A stretch of DNA of 64,000 nt, taken from assembly GCA_021838785.1 (NCBI GenBank), contig JAKCCV010000016.1, positions 22,329 through 86,328 on the forward strand, in the 5' to 3' direction. Source of the DNA: Acidobacteriota bacterium (GTDB lineage Bacteria > Acidobacteriota > Terriglobia > UBA7540). The translations under genes were made by a program, and so were the position numbers. The notes under the pieces were generated by a model. It saw only the letters and a program-made list of their open reading frames with translations. It was not told the origin of the DNA and did no database searches. This document shows positions 7,940 to 17,319 of the stretch, in pieces (within the stretch, counting starts at the first letter, position 1; every line of letters begins with the position of its first letter).

Positions 7940-10447
7940 GTGAGAAGAAAAATTCATGTCTGCCGATGGACCTCATGGCTGGTGACGGCGGCCGTCATGC
8001 TTGGAGGCGGGCTTCCGGCCTTTGCCTTTGCTATTGAGACAACGCCTCCGGCTCCTCCCGTTTGTGTTGGCGGCACGCTCCCCGTAATGACCTTCAAGCT
8101 GATGGTGCGAGCACAGAAGCACCGCTCAGCCCTTCCCTTGCCCTCGGTCAACATGGTGCGGGCGGGCGACAAGCTGCAATACTACCCCGGACAACTTCCC
8201 CCCGCCATCGGCCGCAAGGCCAGGATTGCGTTGGTGGTTGTCTCCACCCACACCGCGGGAAGCAAGGGCATCGAAGTCCTGGCCGCCAAGCCGGCTCACA
8301 CGGCTACCGAGTGGACGATTCCCGTTCAAGCTTCCGTCGTCGGTTTGATTCTGGGGCCCCAAGGCTTAAATCTGAAAAAGTTTAATCGGATGGTGAGCCG
8401 CTATCCCACGCTTATTCCTCAGCTTGCGGCGTATGCGCAGCAGACGGCGACCGTCAACGCACTGATTGCGACCTTATCGCAATATGACCAATCGAAACCG
8501 GGCACGGAGGATTTCGCGGCGGTCTTAAAGGGCTTTTCCTCGCGGTACGGCGTGCCGTTGCCGCAAATCAACGCCCAAGCGCCCGCCTCGCAACAAGCGC
8601 AGGTGCTTTTGCAAGCGGTCATGCCTGCCATCTCAACCTACAACCCGGCCGTGCAAGGGCCTGCCCCGGCCGTCCAACAATCAGCGGGTCTGGCGGCTTC
8701 GCTCGCCATGCTGTTTTATGGGACGCCGGTAGGGCTGGCGGCGGGCGGTGCCGCCATGGTGGAAGATCTTCACTTGTTGGTTTCGCCCAAAACTGATTTT
8801 CGGGCCGCGTTTGCCCAGCCTTTTGGAAACGGGAGCGTCAGCCTCTGCTCGGGAAATCAGCCGCCTCAACCGAGAACGCGCATTGCTTACCTTTGGATGC
8901 TTCATATCCCCGACGCACCCGCGCCCTCCGCTTCTCTGGCCCAAAAGGCCAACCTGCCGTTGGGAATTCGCTCCACCGTGCGGGTGACCTGCGCGACGCA
9001 GGCGCAACTTCGCCTGCTGCCTCGAGCGCGCGCGTGGGGTCTTGAGGCCTCCGGCCAGTTTCATCCTTTGCCCGTGCAGGTCACGGTCGCGAATGACGCC
9101 GACGTTGTTTCGCTCGACTTGAGCCACGCCCATTTGCCGCCCGGCAACTATCATCTGGCGGCCCGCTGGGACTGGCAACCCCTTCAGGTGAAGGGCACCG
9201 TGCGCATTCATCCCTTCGGAGATTTCAGCGGCGTCAAGCTCACCGCGCACTCCGAAGACCGACTCGTGGCCGGCAATGGAATCATACCGGTCAAGCTGGC
9301 GGGAGCGGATTTTGAGTTTGTGAAGTCGGTGGCCATACGCCCGGCTAAGCTTCCTGCAGCGTCACCTCAAACGCTCTCTTTTACCTTGCCAAGTGGAGGC
9401 GACGCGGGACCGGTCAACACGCTGGAAACTCAGATTGACACTTCGCTGATGAAGCCGGGCCCTTACGAGTTGCTGCTGACGCAGACTAACGGCCAGATGC
9501 AGTCGGTCCCCCTCACCGTTCATCTGCCGTATCCCACCCTGGAGAATCTACCGCTGCGGGTCAATTTTGGCCAACCCGAGCAGACCATTACGTTGCACGG
9601 CACGGGGCTGGGGCGAATTCAAAAAATCACCAGCGCCGGCGCAACATGGAAACTCGATCCGCTACCGGCGGGAGAAAAGTCCGTCACCGAGCGCCAAGCC
9701 GTCGTTAAACTGTTGCCGAGCGCAAAGCAGGGGCAAATCCTGATTGGCAGCATGACAGTGGAAGGCATCGGCGAACCCGTGCCGATTCCCCGCCTCGCTC
9801 AAGTGGCCGGGCCTTTGCCGGAAATTGTCCGCGCCGATGCCTCTTTTTCCCGGCAATCCTCGATCGAGATCGAAAAGGGGGAGATTCCTTCCGGCGCCAG
9901 CGTCAGCTTTGCCCTTCAGGTAAGGCACGTGGCGAACCGCCCCTCGCTCGAACTCACCTGCGCCAATTCGAGCGACGCCAAGCAGTCCTTACAGCTTCAG
10001 CCGGGCGAGCAATCCGGCGCCGCCGAGCTCGATTACGCGGGGAAGAACGTTCTCTTCCTTTCGCTCGATCCGGGCATCGTGGGGCAGTCCGGCTGCCAGT
10101 TGACTGCGCGCGTCACCACGCCCGATGCGGGAACTTCGCCGAGTTACAACCTCGGCCGCGTTGTCCGTTTGCCGCAGATAGATCAATTCACGTTGACGGA
10201 CCAACGCCTGGGAGGCGCGCTTTACCTCGGCTATCTGACGGGGCGGAATTTGCAAACCATCTCCCGAACCGGCTGGAATTCAAAGATCGGGTATCCCGTG
10301 CAAGGCATTCCTACACCGGTTCCAGGAACCGCGGATGAGCAGAAGCTGAAGATTGAGTTGCCGTGGCCGCCTCCCACGCCGCAGTCCCCCGTCTATGTTT
10401 GGCTGTTTGGTGAAAAGCAGGGTCGCCGCACCACCGCCCGTTACTAA
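7940..10447 (+). CDS. Large secreted protein of unknown function
   Basis: An 835-residue protein starting with GTG at 7940. It has a signal peptide (VRRKIHVCRW, hydrophobic core, cleavage near AFAFA). The mature part alternates predicted beta segments, some resembling bacterial Ig-like or IPT folds (for example LHGTGLGRIQKITSAG near residue 550), with an alanine/glutamine-rich region near 150-260. No catalytic motif is recognisable. It lies 130 bases downstream of the winged-helix/PD40 gene and convergent with the LarA-like gene. I do not recognise the family; an envelope or extracellular structural role is only a guess. Confidence 0.7.
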   Translation: MRRKIHVCRWTSWLVTAAVMLGGGLPAFAFAIETTPPAPPVCVGGTLPVMTFKLMVRAQKHRSALPLPSVNMVRAGDKLQYYPGQLPPAIGRKARIALVVVSTHTAGSKGIEVLAAKPAHTATEWTIPVQASVVGLILGPQGLNLKKFNRMVSRYPTLIPQLAAYAQQTATVNALIATLSQYDQSKPGTEDFAAVLKGFSSRYGVPLPQINAQAPASQQAQVLLQAVMPAISTYNPAVQGPAPAVQQSAGLAASLAMLFYGTPVGLAAGGAAMVEDLHLLVSPKTDFRAAFAQPFGNGSVSLCSGNQPPQPRTRIAYLWMLHIPDAPAPSASLAQKANLPLGIRSTVRVTCATQAQLRLLPRARAWGLEASGQFHPLPVQVTVANDADVVSLDLSHAHLPPGNYHLAARWDWQPLQVKGTVRIHPFGDFSGVKLTAHSEDRLVAGNGIIPVKLAGADFEFVKSVAIRPAKLPAASPQTLSFTLPSGGDAGPVNTLETQIDTSLMKPGPYELLLTQTNGQMQSVPLTVHLPYPTLENLPLRVNFGQPEQTITLHGTGLGRIQKITSAGATWKLDPLPAGEKSVTERQAVVKLLPSAKQGQILIGSMTVEGIGEPVPIPRLAQVAGPLPEIVRADASFSRQSSIEIEKGEIPSGASVSFALQVRHVANRPSLELTCANSSDAKQSLQLQPGEQSGAAELDYAGKNVLFLSLDPGIVGQSGCQLTARVTTPDAGTSPSYNLGRVVRLPQIDQFTLTDQRLGGALYLGYLTGRNLQTISRTGWNSKIGYPVQGIPTPVPGTADEQKLKIELPWPPPTPQSPVYVWLFGEKQGRRTTARY

Positions 10448-10501
10448 GCTGCACGCGCCGCGTGTCGCGGATGCGCGCCAGGTGGCGGCAGGGCTCAACG
10501 A

Positions 10502-11815
10502 CTAGGGCACGGGCAGAAGATTCCCAGCGGCGTCAAAGTGAGGCTCGAACGTTTCGGCGGAAACGCGCCAGCCCTCCAGGCGCTCCGCCTGCGCGCGGAG
10601 ACCCTCGGAAATGGCAAATCGGTTCACCGCGAGCGTGTTGTGAATCCAGGCCATTTGCTGCCCCTCGGGTGCCGGCCTTCCGAGAGCCGCCCATGCGAAG
10701 TTGAGCGCAGCCCGATCCGTGGAAAAATACATGGGCAGCCGCGCCATCGGCGCATTGAGCGAAGTGCGCACGTTAATGTACGTTCGTTCGAGATTCACCT
10801 TCCGAAATAGCCGCTCATGAATTAAATCCGCCATGCCCACGCCCAAAGCATTGCCACCGCTGGCTTCCGTCAAGTCGCGGACGTAAATCAACCGGATGGC
10901 CGGCGCATGGGCGGCGCCATTTTCGATGCCCCGGCCAATCACCTTGGTATCCATGCCGGAGCCGCTGATGTTCTTTCCCATTTCATCCACGATGAGCAGA
11001 TCCAACTGCGGGAACGGCAACCGCGCCACGGTCCGACGCGCCAGGTCGAGCGCTTGCTCTTCGACCGCAGGAATTTCCTCCGGCCTAGCCGGGCGAATCG
11101 CAGCCAATTGGTGCATTTCATTTTCGATCAGCCCCAATCCGCACAAAATCTTTCCACTGGCCAGCACGCGGCCGGCCGCCGCGCGAATGGCGGCCTCAAA
11201 CCCAATCCGCCGGGAAGCACGATGGATTTCTTCCGCGCCCTGAATCTTCCCCATCCCCACGGCTATCATCTTCATGAGTCCGCTTTCGATTTTTCCAGAA
11301 AAGGCGGTGTGCGGCTTGATTCGATTCAGGACCACAATGCCGTCGGCCTCCCAGGCCATGCGGTCGGTAAAGACTTCCATGCCTTCCGCTGTCCGGCCCA
11401 AGCTCACCGTTTCCATGGATGAAAGCACTTCCGCGCCGATAAACTCCGGGGTCACGCCATAGCCGGCCAGATACTCGCGCTGGCCTTCAGCCGTCGCCCC
11501 TGCGTGGCTGCCCATCGCCGGAAAGACAAAAGGTCGGGCCCCTTGGGCTTTCAACCATGCGCACGCGGCCCGCACCACCTCGCGCAAGCTGGCGATGCCG
11601 CGGCTGCCGGCTGTGACCGCGATGCGCCGGCCCTCCAACCGCGCGGCGGGAAGTTGCAGCGCGGCAAGACTCGCCTGAATCTCGCTCTCAATGTTTTCGA
11701 CGGCGGGCAGACTCGGACGCATCCTCTCCAGAATGCGAAAGCCGCTCAGGATGGGCGCCGGCGTGTCCACCCTTTGAGATTTACCCTCGCCGCGCACGGT
11801 CGTCAAGCTGGGCAT
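10502..11815 (-). CDS. LarA-like (lactate racemase domain) protein
   Basis: A 437-residue cytoplasmic protein. The first 200 residues contain AVTAGSRGI, FPAMGSHAGAT and VVLNRIKPHTAFSGKIESGLMKM, and the C-terminal half VDEMGKNISGSGMDTKV. These resemble the LarA-like/DUF2088-type family, whose best-known member is the nickel-pincer lactate racemase; the substrate here is unknown and nickel-pincer dependence cannot be judged by eye. No larB/C/E maturation genes are present in the window, which argues against a classic LarA. The gene lies 47 bases downstream of fabV on the same strand, probably cotranscribed. Confidence 0.6.
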   Translation of the reverse strand: MPSLTTVRGEGKSQRVDTPAPILSGFRILERMRPSLPAVENIESEIQASLAALQLPAARLEGRRIAVTAGSRGIASLREVVRAACAWLKAQGARPFVFPAMGSHAGATAEGQREYLAGYGVTPEFIGAEVLSSMETVSLGRTAEGMEVFTDRMAWEADGIVVLNRIKPHTAFSGKIESGLMKMIAVGMGKIQGAEEIHRASRRIGFEAAIRAAAGRVLASGKILCGLGLIENEMHQLAAIRPARPEEIPAVEEQALDLARRTVARLPFPQLDLLIVDEMGKNISGSGMDTKVIGRGIENGAAHAPAIRLIYVRDLTEASGGNALGVGMADLIHERLFRKVNLERTYINVRTSLNAPMARLPMYFSTDRAALNFAWAALGRPAPEGQQMAWIHNTLAVNRFAISEGLRAQAERLEGWRVSAETFEPHFDAAGNLLPVP

Positions 11816-11862
11816 GAATGCTCCGCTGCGTCTTTCTCCCTCGGCGTCAGTCTCGGAAGACG

Positions 11863-13056
11863 TTACCAGGTCAGATTGGTTTCTACCGGCGCCGAATAAT
11901 CCACGCCCTCCACGTTAAAGCCAAACAGGTTGTCAAAGGCGCGTTTGAAGCCGGCGAAGTCGCTCAGGTGGTAAAGGTTGTCGCTGGTGACCTCCAGCCA
12001 AAGGTTGGCCACCGCGGCCTGGACGTCCGGCTCAAGCTCCCAAGCGTCCAACCGAACGCGACCTTCATCATCAAGCAAGCTGGAGTCGCCGCCGGCAAGA
12101 TAATCTCGGAACAGGCGCACCATTTGGTCAATGGGCGCTTCGTCGGTTCCTCTCTCTTTCATCACGCGGAACAAGATGCTCAAATAGAGCGGCACCACCG
12201 GAATGGCGGCCGAGGCCTGCGTGACGACGGCCTTGTTCACGCTGATGCGGGCTGCGCCGCCCAGCCGTTCGCCCACTAGGAGATTCAGTTCGCGCGCCGT
12301 CCGTTCTAGGTCTTGTTTGGCCCGGCCAATGGTTCCGTCGCGGTAAATGGGCCACGTCACGCGCGGGCCGATGTAAGAATACGCCAAGGTGCGCGCGCCG
12401 CGTGCCAGCAGCCCCTCGGACATCAGCATTTCAATCCACGTGCGCCAGTCTTCGCCGCCCATCACCGCGATGGTATCCTCGATTTCCTTTGGGTCGGCGG
12501 GCGGGATGGTGACTTCCACGATCTGTTCCGAGCGCAAATCAATGCTCTTGCTCGTGAACGGCCGGCCAATGGGCTTAAGCGCCGAATCGTGGATGGCGCC
12601 CGTGCGCGGATGGACGCGGCGCGGCGAAGCCACGCTATAAATGACCAGATCGAGCGGCCCAAAATCTCGACCCAGCACTTCCGCCGCTTGGCGCTTGACC
12701 TCGTCGGAGAAGGCGTCGCCATTGATGCTTGCGGCCACAAGACCGTCCCGGCGAGCCGCATCGTGAAAAGCGACCGTATTGTAATAGCCTGCTGTCGCCG
12801 TGGCGCCTTCTTTGGGCGGCCGCTCGTAAAAAATCCCTAGCGTCCGCGCGCCATAGCCCCACGCGGCGGCTATCCGCGAAGCCAGGCCATAACCTGTCGA
12901 GGCTCCGATGATGAGAGCGTTCGCCATTCCGCGGTCGCGCGGCACGGCGTGGCGAACTCGCGCGATTTGCTCTTCCACGTTGTGTCGGCAACCTTCTGGG
13001 TGAGCGTTAATACCAATAAACCCGCGCTTGCGTTGTTGGATGACTTGTTGAGCCAT
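11863..13056 (-). CDS. fabV: FabV-type NADH-dependent trans-2-enoyl-(ACP/CoA) reductase
   Basis: The last reduction in each fatty-acid elongation cycle, performed by the triclosan-insensitive FabV family. The 397-residue length is typical. The N-terminal RGFIGINAHPEGC, the NAD-binding IGASTGYGLASR, and VIYSVASPRR are conserved. The catalytic pair has the FabV spacing Tyr-(X)8-Lys: Tyr in WPIYRDG and Lys in IGRAK. Some homologues (TER) act on crotonyl-CoA instead. The start at ATG 13056 matches the usual N-terminus, although no clear Shine-Dalgarno precedes it. Confidence 0.95.
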   Translation of the reverse strand: MAQQVIQQRKRGFIGINAHPEGCRHNVEEQIARVRHAVPRDRGMANALIIGASTGYGLASRIAAAWGYGARTLGIFYERPPKEGATATAGYYNTVAFHDAARRDGLVAASINGDAFSDEVKRQAAEVLGRDFGPLDLVIYSVASPRRVHPRTGAIHDSALKPIGRPFTSKSIDLRSEQIVEVTIPPADPKEIEDTIAVMGGEDWRTWIEMLMSEGLLARGARTLAYSYIGPRVTWPIYRDGTIGRAKQDLERTARELNLLVGERLGGAARISVNKAVVTQASAAIPVVPLYLSILFRVMKERGTDEAPIDQMVRLFRDYLAGGDSSLLDDEGRVRLDAWELEPDVQAAVANLWLEVTSDNLYHLSDFAGFKRAFDNLFGFNVEGVDYSAPVETNLTW

Positions 13057-13655
13057 AAGATAAGTTGGGTTTACCAGAATGGCCCAAGCTGCCGCATTTG
13101 TCCAGAGGCTTGGGCACTCCGAGACACTTCGGATTCGGCACGGGCAGGGGGCAAGGCGCAGTCTAACCGCGATCGTCGGCGCGGAGAGACAAGGGGCATA
13201 AGATTTGCCAGACGGCGATCGCTTCCTGAACGGCTTCTTTCAAGCTCGGCATTTTGTGATGGAGAGGCTTGCGTGAAGAGTCCGACCCATGACACTCTTC
13301 TCGTCACAGCCGCGTCGCAATCTTCAGCAAACACGAGTGAGTCTTCGATGCACTATACTGCTTGCGAGCGGTTGCGCTGGCGGGCAGAAGTCGCGGTAAG
13401 AGCCGTGCGAGGTTGAGACCGTCGTGCATAAGAGGGAGCAACGGTAGGCAAAATTCGCTCAAGCCGCTGCGGAGGCCATGGTCAAATCGTTTCCAAGGGG
13501 TGCTTGCGCAGCGCAGACAACTGCGACGGCCCGTAGCCTGCCCGACCTGAGAAGGAAAGGCAGGCATTGCTGTTGCGCTCGATGATTGCCAACAATGAGC
13601 GACCCAAAAACAAGAGATTTATGACCACACGAATTGACAGCAGGGAGGCAAGGGC
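13057..13655. other. Gap without a supportable gene
   Basis: Between the divergent fabV and rhaM starts lie about 600 bases. The open frames here are short, overlapping and of biased composition, and I could match none to a family. No tRNA, tandem repeat or convincing promoter was found by eye. Confidence 0.5.
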
Positions 13656-13979
13656 ATGAAGCGAGTGGGTTTTGTGTTGAAGGTTCGCCAAGACAAATTG
13701 GAGGAATATAAGCTCCAGCACACCAAGGTTTGGCCGGAGATGCTGGATGCGCTACGACGGGCGGGTTGGCGCAACTACTCGCTGTTCTTGCGCTCCGATG
13801 GCCTTCTGTTTGGATATTTCGAGGCGCCCCGCGATTTTCAATCGGCGCTCGAGGCAATGGCCCGCGAGGACGTGAACACCCGTTGGCAAACCTTCATGGC
13901 GCCCTATTTTGAAGAGCTCGGAGGCGGCCAACCCGACCAAATAATGCAGGAACTCGAGGAGGTTTTTCACCTCGATTGA
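13656..13979 (+). CDS. rhaM: L-rhamnose mutarotase
   Basis: A 107-residue RhaM-family protein that interconverts the alpha and beta anomers of L-rhamnose. The family pattern is complete: RVGFVLKVRQDKLEEYKLQHTK with the catalytic-region His, VWPEM, the YSLF strand, and the terminal PYFEEL. Length equals the E. coli enzyme within three residues. GGAGGCAAGGGC lies upstream of the ATG. No rhamnose isomerase, kinase or aldolase adjoins it, but the Tat-exported sugar isomerase-like protein at 15.7 kb is near. Confidence 0.9.
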   Translation: MKRVGFVLKVRQDKLEEYKLQHTKVWPEMLDALRRAGWRNYSLFLRSDGLLFGYFEAPRDFQSALEAMAREDVNTRWQTFMAPYFEELGGGQPDQIMQELEEVFHLD

Positions 13980-14149
13980 CTTGTGACTCTTACCCCGCGG
14001 GCAGGGTCAATCCTCGAAGCCAATCCGAAAGCTGATGGCGGACCCTGCGCCCTCCGGTCGTGATAGAATCTGGGACATCTTGGGCGTGTGCCGAGGATGT
14101 TGGGGGATTTCGGCACAATGGCGCTACGACTCGGTAACTCTTAGGCAGG

Positions 14150-15349
14150 ATGAGCGGTTTGCGTCCGAAAGGGCAACGGCGCTTCATGGTGGATGAAGTT
14201 GACGGCCTCGGAGAGCGCGTCACGCACTTCCAAAGGCAAGCTAAACGGCCTGGATGTTGGCCGGGACTGTCTGTTTGCCTCCTGACGCTCTTGGTGTTTG
14301 CGCCGCTCGAAGCGACGCAGTCGGCTCGTCAACGTCACAAGCCCACCCCTCAGCAAGAGGCGGAACTTCGCCATGCCCAAGGCTGGCTGGACGAAGGCAT
14401 CCGCCAGTTTTCGCAGGGCAAGTTGGTGGAAGCAGCGGAGAATTTCAAAAAGGTCTATGCCCTGTTTCCGGATAATCCCGATGTGGCGTTCAATTACGGC
14501 ATGACGCTTGAGACCCTCAGCCAGTTCAAGGAGGCCATTCCACCTCTCGAAAGGACTGTGCAGGCGCGGCCCGGCGACACCACGGCGCGGATGGACCTGG
14601 GCGTATCGTATCTCGGCGTGCATCGCCTGCATAAGGGCATCGAGGAATTAAAGAAAGTGGTTGCCAGCGAGCCCAAAAATATCGTCGCCATGTTCCAGAT
14701 TGCCCTCGCCTACCACCAGTTGAAGGACAACGCGGACGCGGACGCCTGGGTACGGAGGATGGTTCAGCGGGACCCTACGTTGGCCCTCACTTATGTCTAT
14801 GTGGCGCGGGTTTTCCGCTACGCGGGTGAATGCACTAAGGCCGAAAAGAACATTGCCCGAGCCATTGCGCTGGACCCCAAGCTCCCAGAGGCATATTTCG
14901 AGCAAGGATTGGTTGAAATCGGCTGCTCCCACAACAAGGCGGGCAAGGCATCGCTCGAGCGCGCGCTTGCGCTCAGCCCTGAAATGCCAAAATATAACCT
15001 GGCGATGGGTGAATTCTATATGGGAACTCTCCATGAAGCCAAGGCGGGCATTCCCTACTTTACGAGGGCCATCCGTTCCGACCCCGAAAGCGGCGAAGCC
15101 TATCTTGACTTGGGGGAAGCCTACTTTCGGCTTCATGAGTTACGTTTGGCCGAACAAGCCCTTCGGCACGCTGCCGAACTCAAGCCGCACCAAGCCCGCC
15201 GCTGCCACTATTTACTGGGCATGACCTATGAGCAAGAAGGGAAGATCACCGAAGCCAAGAAGGAATTCGCAATCGTGCAGAAGCTCGCCGCTCAACAGGA
15301 AAAGGCCATCACGGCCACCACCCATCAATTAGCGCACGCGCATAACTAA
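14150..15349 (+). CDS. Tetratricopeptide-repeat protein with N-terminal membrane anchor or signal
   Basis: A 399-residue protein. Residues 1-35 are basic, 36-52 hydrophobic (PGLSVCLLTLLVFAPL), and from about 68 onward there are at least eight TPR units with the usual W/L-G-Y-A-F-A-P spacing (for example AWVRRMVQRDPTLA, AIALDPKLPEAYFEQGL). TPR superhelices scaffold protein complexes, here probably on the periplasmic side. The start is uncertain, because several in-frame ATGs precede the hydrophobic stretch. Nothing nearby reveals the partner. Confidence 0.8.
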   Translation: MSGLRPKGQRRFMVDEVDGLGERVTHFQRQAKRPGCWPGLSVCLLTLLVFAPLEATQSARQRHKPTPQQEAELRHAQGWLDEGIRQFSQGKLVEAAENFKKVYALFPDNPDVAFNYGMTLETLSQFKEAIPPLERTVQARPGDTTARMDLGVSYLGVHRLHKGIEELKKVVASEPKNIVAMFQIALAYHQLKDNADADAWVRRMVQRDPTLALTYVYVARVFRYAGECTKAEKNIARAIALDPKLPEAYFEQGLVEIGCSHNKAGKASLERALALSPEMPKYNLAMGEFYMGTLHEAKAGIPYFTRAIRSDPESGEAYLDLGEAYFRLHELRLAEQALRHAAELKPHQARRCHYLLGMTYEQEGKITEAKKEFAIVQKLAAQQEKAITATTHQLAHAHN

Positions 15350-15716
15350 CGTATTGCGGAAATAGACCGCTCAAAAGCTTACCCGGCGGGGCAGCGGTAG
15401 CGCCAGTCAGCCGCTGTTGGCCAAATTCGCGCGAACCGTGGTGGGAGTTTTGGGCAAATCTTCGGAGCCTACGGGGCGCGAAGGATTCAACTCGGCGCCC
15501 AGTTGAGCTTCTGAACGCTCGAGGAGCCGCTGGGGCGAGGCTCAAGGTCGAGTCTCGCCCCAGCCTTCAATCCCCGACTCCTCGCCAATGGCCTTCCACC
15601 CCACGGGATTCGTGGTTAAGATAGGGCAGGCACGAAGCCATTCAGCGGGTGCCGCTCGACTCTTGAGCGGGGATGAGGCATGGATTCGTCGCCTTGGCAT
15701 CTTGGGAGGAATGAAC
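15350..15716. other. Intergenic region with a strong hairpin
   Basis: About 370 bases between the TPR gene and the Tat-exported protein. It holds one long hairpin (listed separately) and no supportable gene; the open frame from 15588 is the non-conserved upstream extension of the next gene. Confidence 0.5.
15530..15563. repeat. 14-bp stem hairpin without T-tract
   Basis: Bases 15530-15543 pair with 15550-15563 (CTGGGGCGAG... with ...CTCGCCCCAG, one G-U pair) around a six-base loop. There is no downstream T run, so it is not a standard intrinsic terminator; a REP-like palindrome or mRNA 3' stabiliser is possible. Confidence 0.6.
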
Positions 15717-16706
15717 ATGGAGCAACCCACGCGGCGGAAATTTCTGAAAGACTCGGTGGTCACCTTGGCGGCGGGATGGAGTGCGGCCCCGGTGACCGGG
15801 CTGGCCTCGGCGGGTGAGGTGCCGCGCCCTGACCGCGCTCCTCTGAAACCCTCGCCACCGCCGGCCTCGCCGGGTTATCCGCCGTTCGCCCTGGGCATCA
15901 TTTTGGGGATCGGCAACAACCCGGAGGCCGCCATCCGAAAAGTTCACGACCTCGGGATGCCCACGTGCCAATTGCAGATTGGCTATCTGGATGACAGCTT
16001 GGTCGAGCGGCTGGGCGAGGCGCTAGAAAAATATCACATCGTCTGCACGGCGCTGGGAACTTCAGGGCCCGGGCCGGATGTCTATAATTTTTATGACGGG
16101 CCGCTGACGCTGGGCATTGTGCCGCCCACCTACCGCGCCCAGCGCATTGAGAAGATTCTGAAGTTCTCCGATTACGCCAAGCGGCTGAACATTCCCGCCA
16201 TTCGCATTCACGTGGGCTTTATTCCTGAGAATCCAAACGAAATCTTGTATCGCGAAGTTGTGGAAGCGCTCAAGCAGGTGGTGAGCTATTGTCGCGCCAA
16301 CGGGCAGGACTTTCTTTATGAGACGGGGACGGAAACCCCGGTGACGTTGCTGAGAACCATTGAGGACGTGGGCTTGGATAATCAAGGAGCCAATTTGGAT
16401 ACGGCGAACCTCATTCTCTACGGCAAGGCCAATCCCTTGGACTCGCTGGACGTGATTGGGCCGTGGGTAAAGAATATGCACGCGAAGGATGGCCTTTACC
16501 CGACAAACCCGCGCGATTTGGGAAAGGAAGTAGAAATCCCGCACGGCTTGGTGGATTTTCCCAAGATCTTCGCGCGCCTGAAGGCGTTGAATTATCGAGG
16601 CCCGGTCACAATTGAGCGGGAGATTTCCGGACCCGAGCAGTTGGCGAGTGTCCGGCGAGAGCGAGATTATCTTCGAGCGGTGCTCGAGAAGGAGGGACTT
16701 GCATGA
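15717..16706 (+). CDS. Tat-exported sugar phosphate isomerase/epimerase-like TIM-barrel protein
   Basis: A 329-residue protein. The N-terminus QPTRRKFLKDSVV is a twin-arginine signal, followed by a hydrophobic stretch and an Ala-rich cleavage region. The remainder is an AP-endonuclease-2-type TIM barrel (xylose isomerase-like), with conserved acidic and His residues in YETGTETP, GANLDTANL, MHAKDGLY and the final TIEREISG. Such proteins in acidobacteria and planctomycetes are exported and probably act on sugars. GGGAGGA lies seven bases before the ATG at 15717; the ATG six bases earlier is too close to it. The substrate is not predictable. Confidence 0.85.
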   Translation: MEQPTRRKFLKDSVVTLAAGWSAAPVTGLASAGEVPRPDRAPLKPSPPPASPGYPPFALGIILGIGNNPEAAIRKVHDLGMPTCQLQIGYLDDSLVERLGEALEKYHIVCTALGTSGPGPDVYNFYDGPLTLGIVPPTYRAQRIEKILKFSDYAKRLNIPAIRIHVGFIPENPNEILYREVVEALKQVVSYCRANGQDFLYETGTETPVTLLRTIEDVGLDNQGANLDTANLILYGKANPLDSLDVIGPWVKNMHAKDGLYPTNPRDLGKEVEIPHGLVDFPKIFARLKALNYRGPVTIEREISGPEQLASVRRERDYLRAVLEKEGLA

Positions 16707-16740
16707 GCGACGAACCCCAGGAAGACCGGGAGCGGGTAGT

Positions 16741-16767
16741 GCAGAGGTTGCGCGTCGCAACCTCTGC
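16741..16767. repeat. Perfect 12-bp inverted repeat
   Basis: GCAGAGGTTGCG at 16741-16752 and its exact reverse complement at 16756-16767 enclose the loop CGT. It sits 34 bases after the stop of the sugar isomerase-like gene. No T-tract follows, so termination would need another factor. Confidence 0.7.
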
Positions 16768-16999
16768 GGGTCGGGCCGCTGCCGGAAGGAACCGCAGAGT
16801 TTCGTAATCCGCAGCGCCGCGCGACGTGCTGGCCCGTTCAACCCCTGCGGCCCATGAGCGGATCACTACCCATTTGTTGCCGATGCCTGGTTGCCGCGGC
16901 CGACGCTGCAACCGCCGCAGAGGAGAGCCAAAAACGCGCGCCTCTGCGTTTGCTGAACCAAGACACGACGGGGTTGTTTCCGTCGCGGGTTCGGCGGGC

Positions 17000-17069
17000 G
17001 ACGGTGATTTTTGCGGTTGCGGGTCGTCGGGAAGCGTTGCGCAAGAACCTGCGACACACGAAGCACAAA
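17000..17069. repeat. Dispersed repeat, copy 1
   Basis: This 70-base stretch resembles 24044-24113, by eye roughly three of four bases identical, sharing GATTTTTG, GTCG and AAGCGTTGC blocks in the same order and spacing. Neither copy is in a supportable gene. Confidence 0.6.
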
Positions 17070-17319
17070 GAGCCTGTGACACACCAACCAGGAGAGCCCG
17101 CAACATAAGAAGGAACCCGCGACACGCAGAACAATGTCGCGGCTACCGGCCTGGTGGGGAGAACCCACGACACAGGACCCAGAAGAGACCGCGACACGCT
17201 TTGTAGCTTCGGTTGACATTGCGGTCGCGGAGCACTATTCTTGCCAGCGTTTACGGCTTCAGCCCAAGCGGTTTTTGCACGGCATCGCGGGCGTGCTTCG
17301 GCCTACAGGAGAAGAAAAC

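Larger units (their letters stand above)
16707..17319. other. Repeat-rich intergenic region
   Basis: About 610 bases rich in imperfect copies of CGCGACAC/GCGACACGC and related words. Part of it (about 17000-17069 and 17142-17165) is similar to sequence at about 24044-24165. The open frames on both strands are low-complexity by-products. A 12-bp perfect hairpin lies at its left end. Confidence 0.55.

Noticed and set aside
16741..16767. Intrinsic terminator
   Set aside because: Perfect stem but no T-tract on either side; kept only as an inverted repeat.
16702..16806. Short frame starting at an ATGA overlap after the sugar isomerase-like gene
   Set aside because: 34 codons only and mostly formed by the perfect hairpin; could be a truncated gene but nothing supports it.
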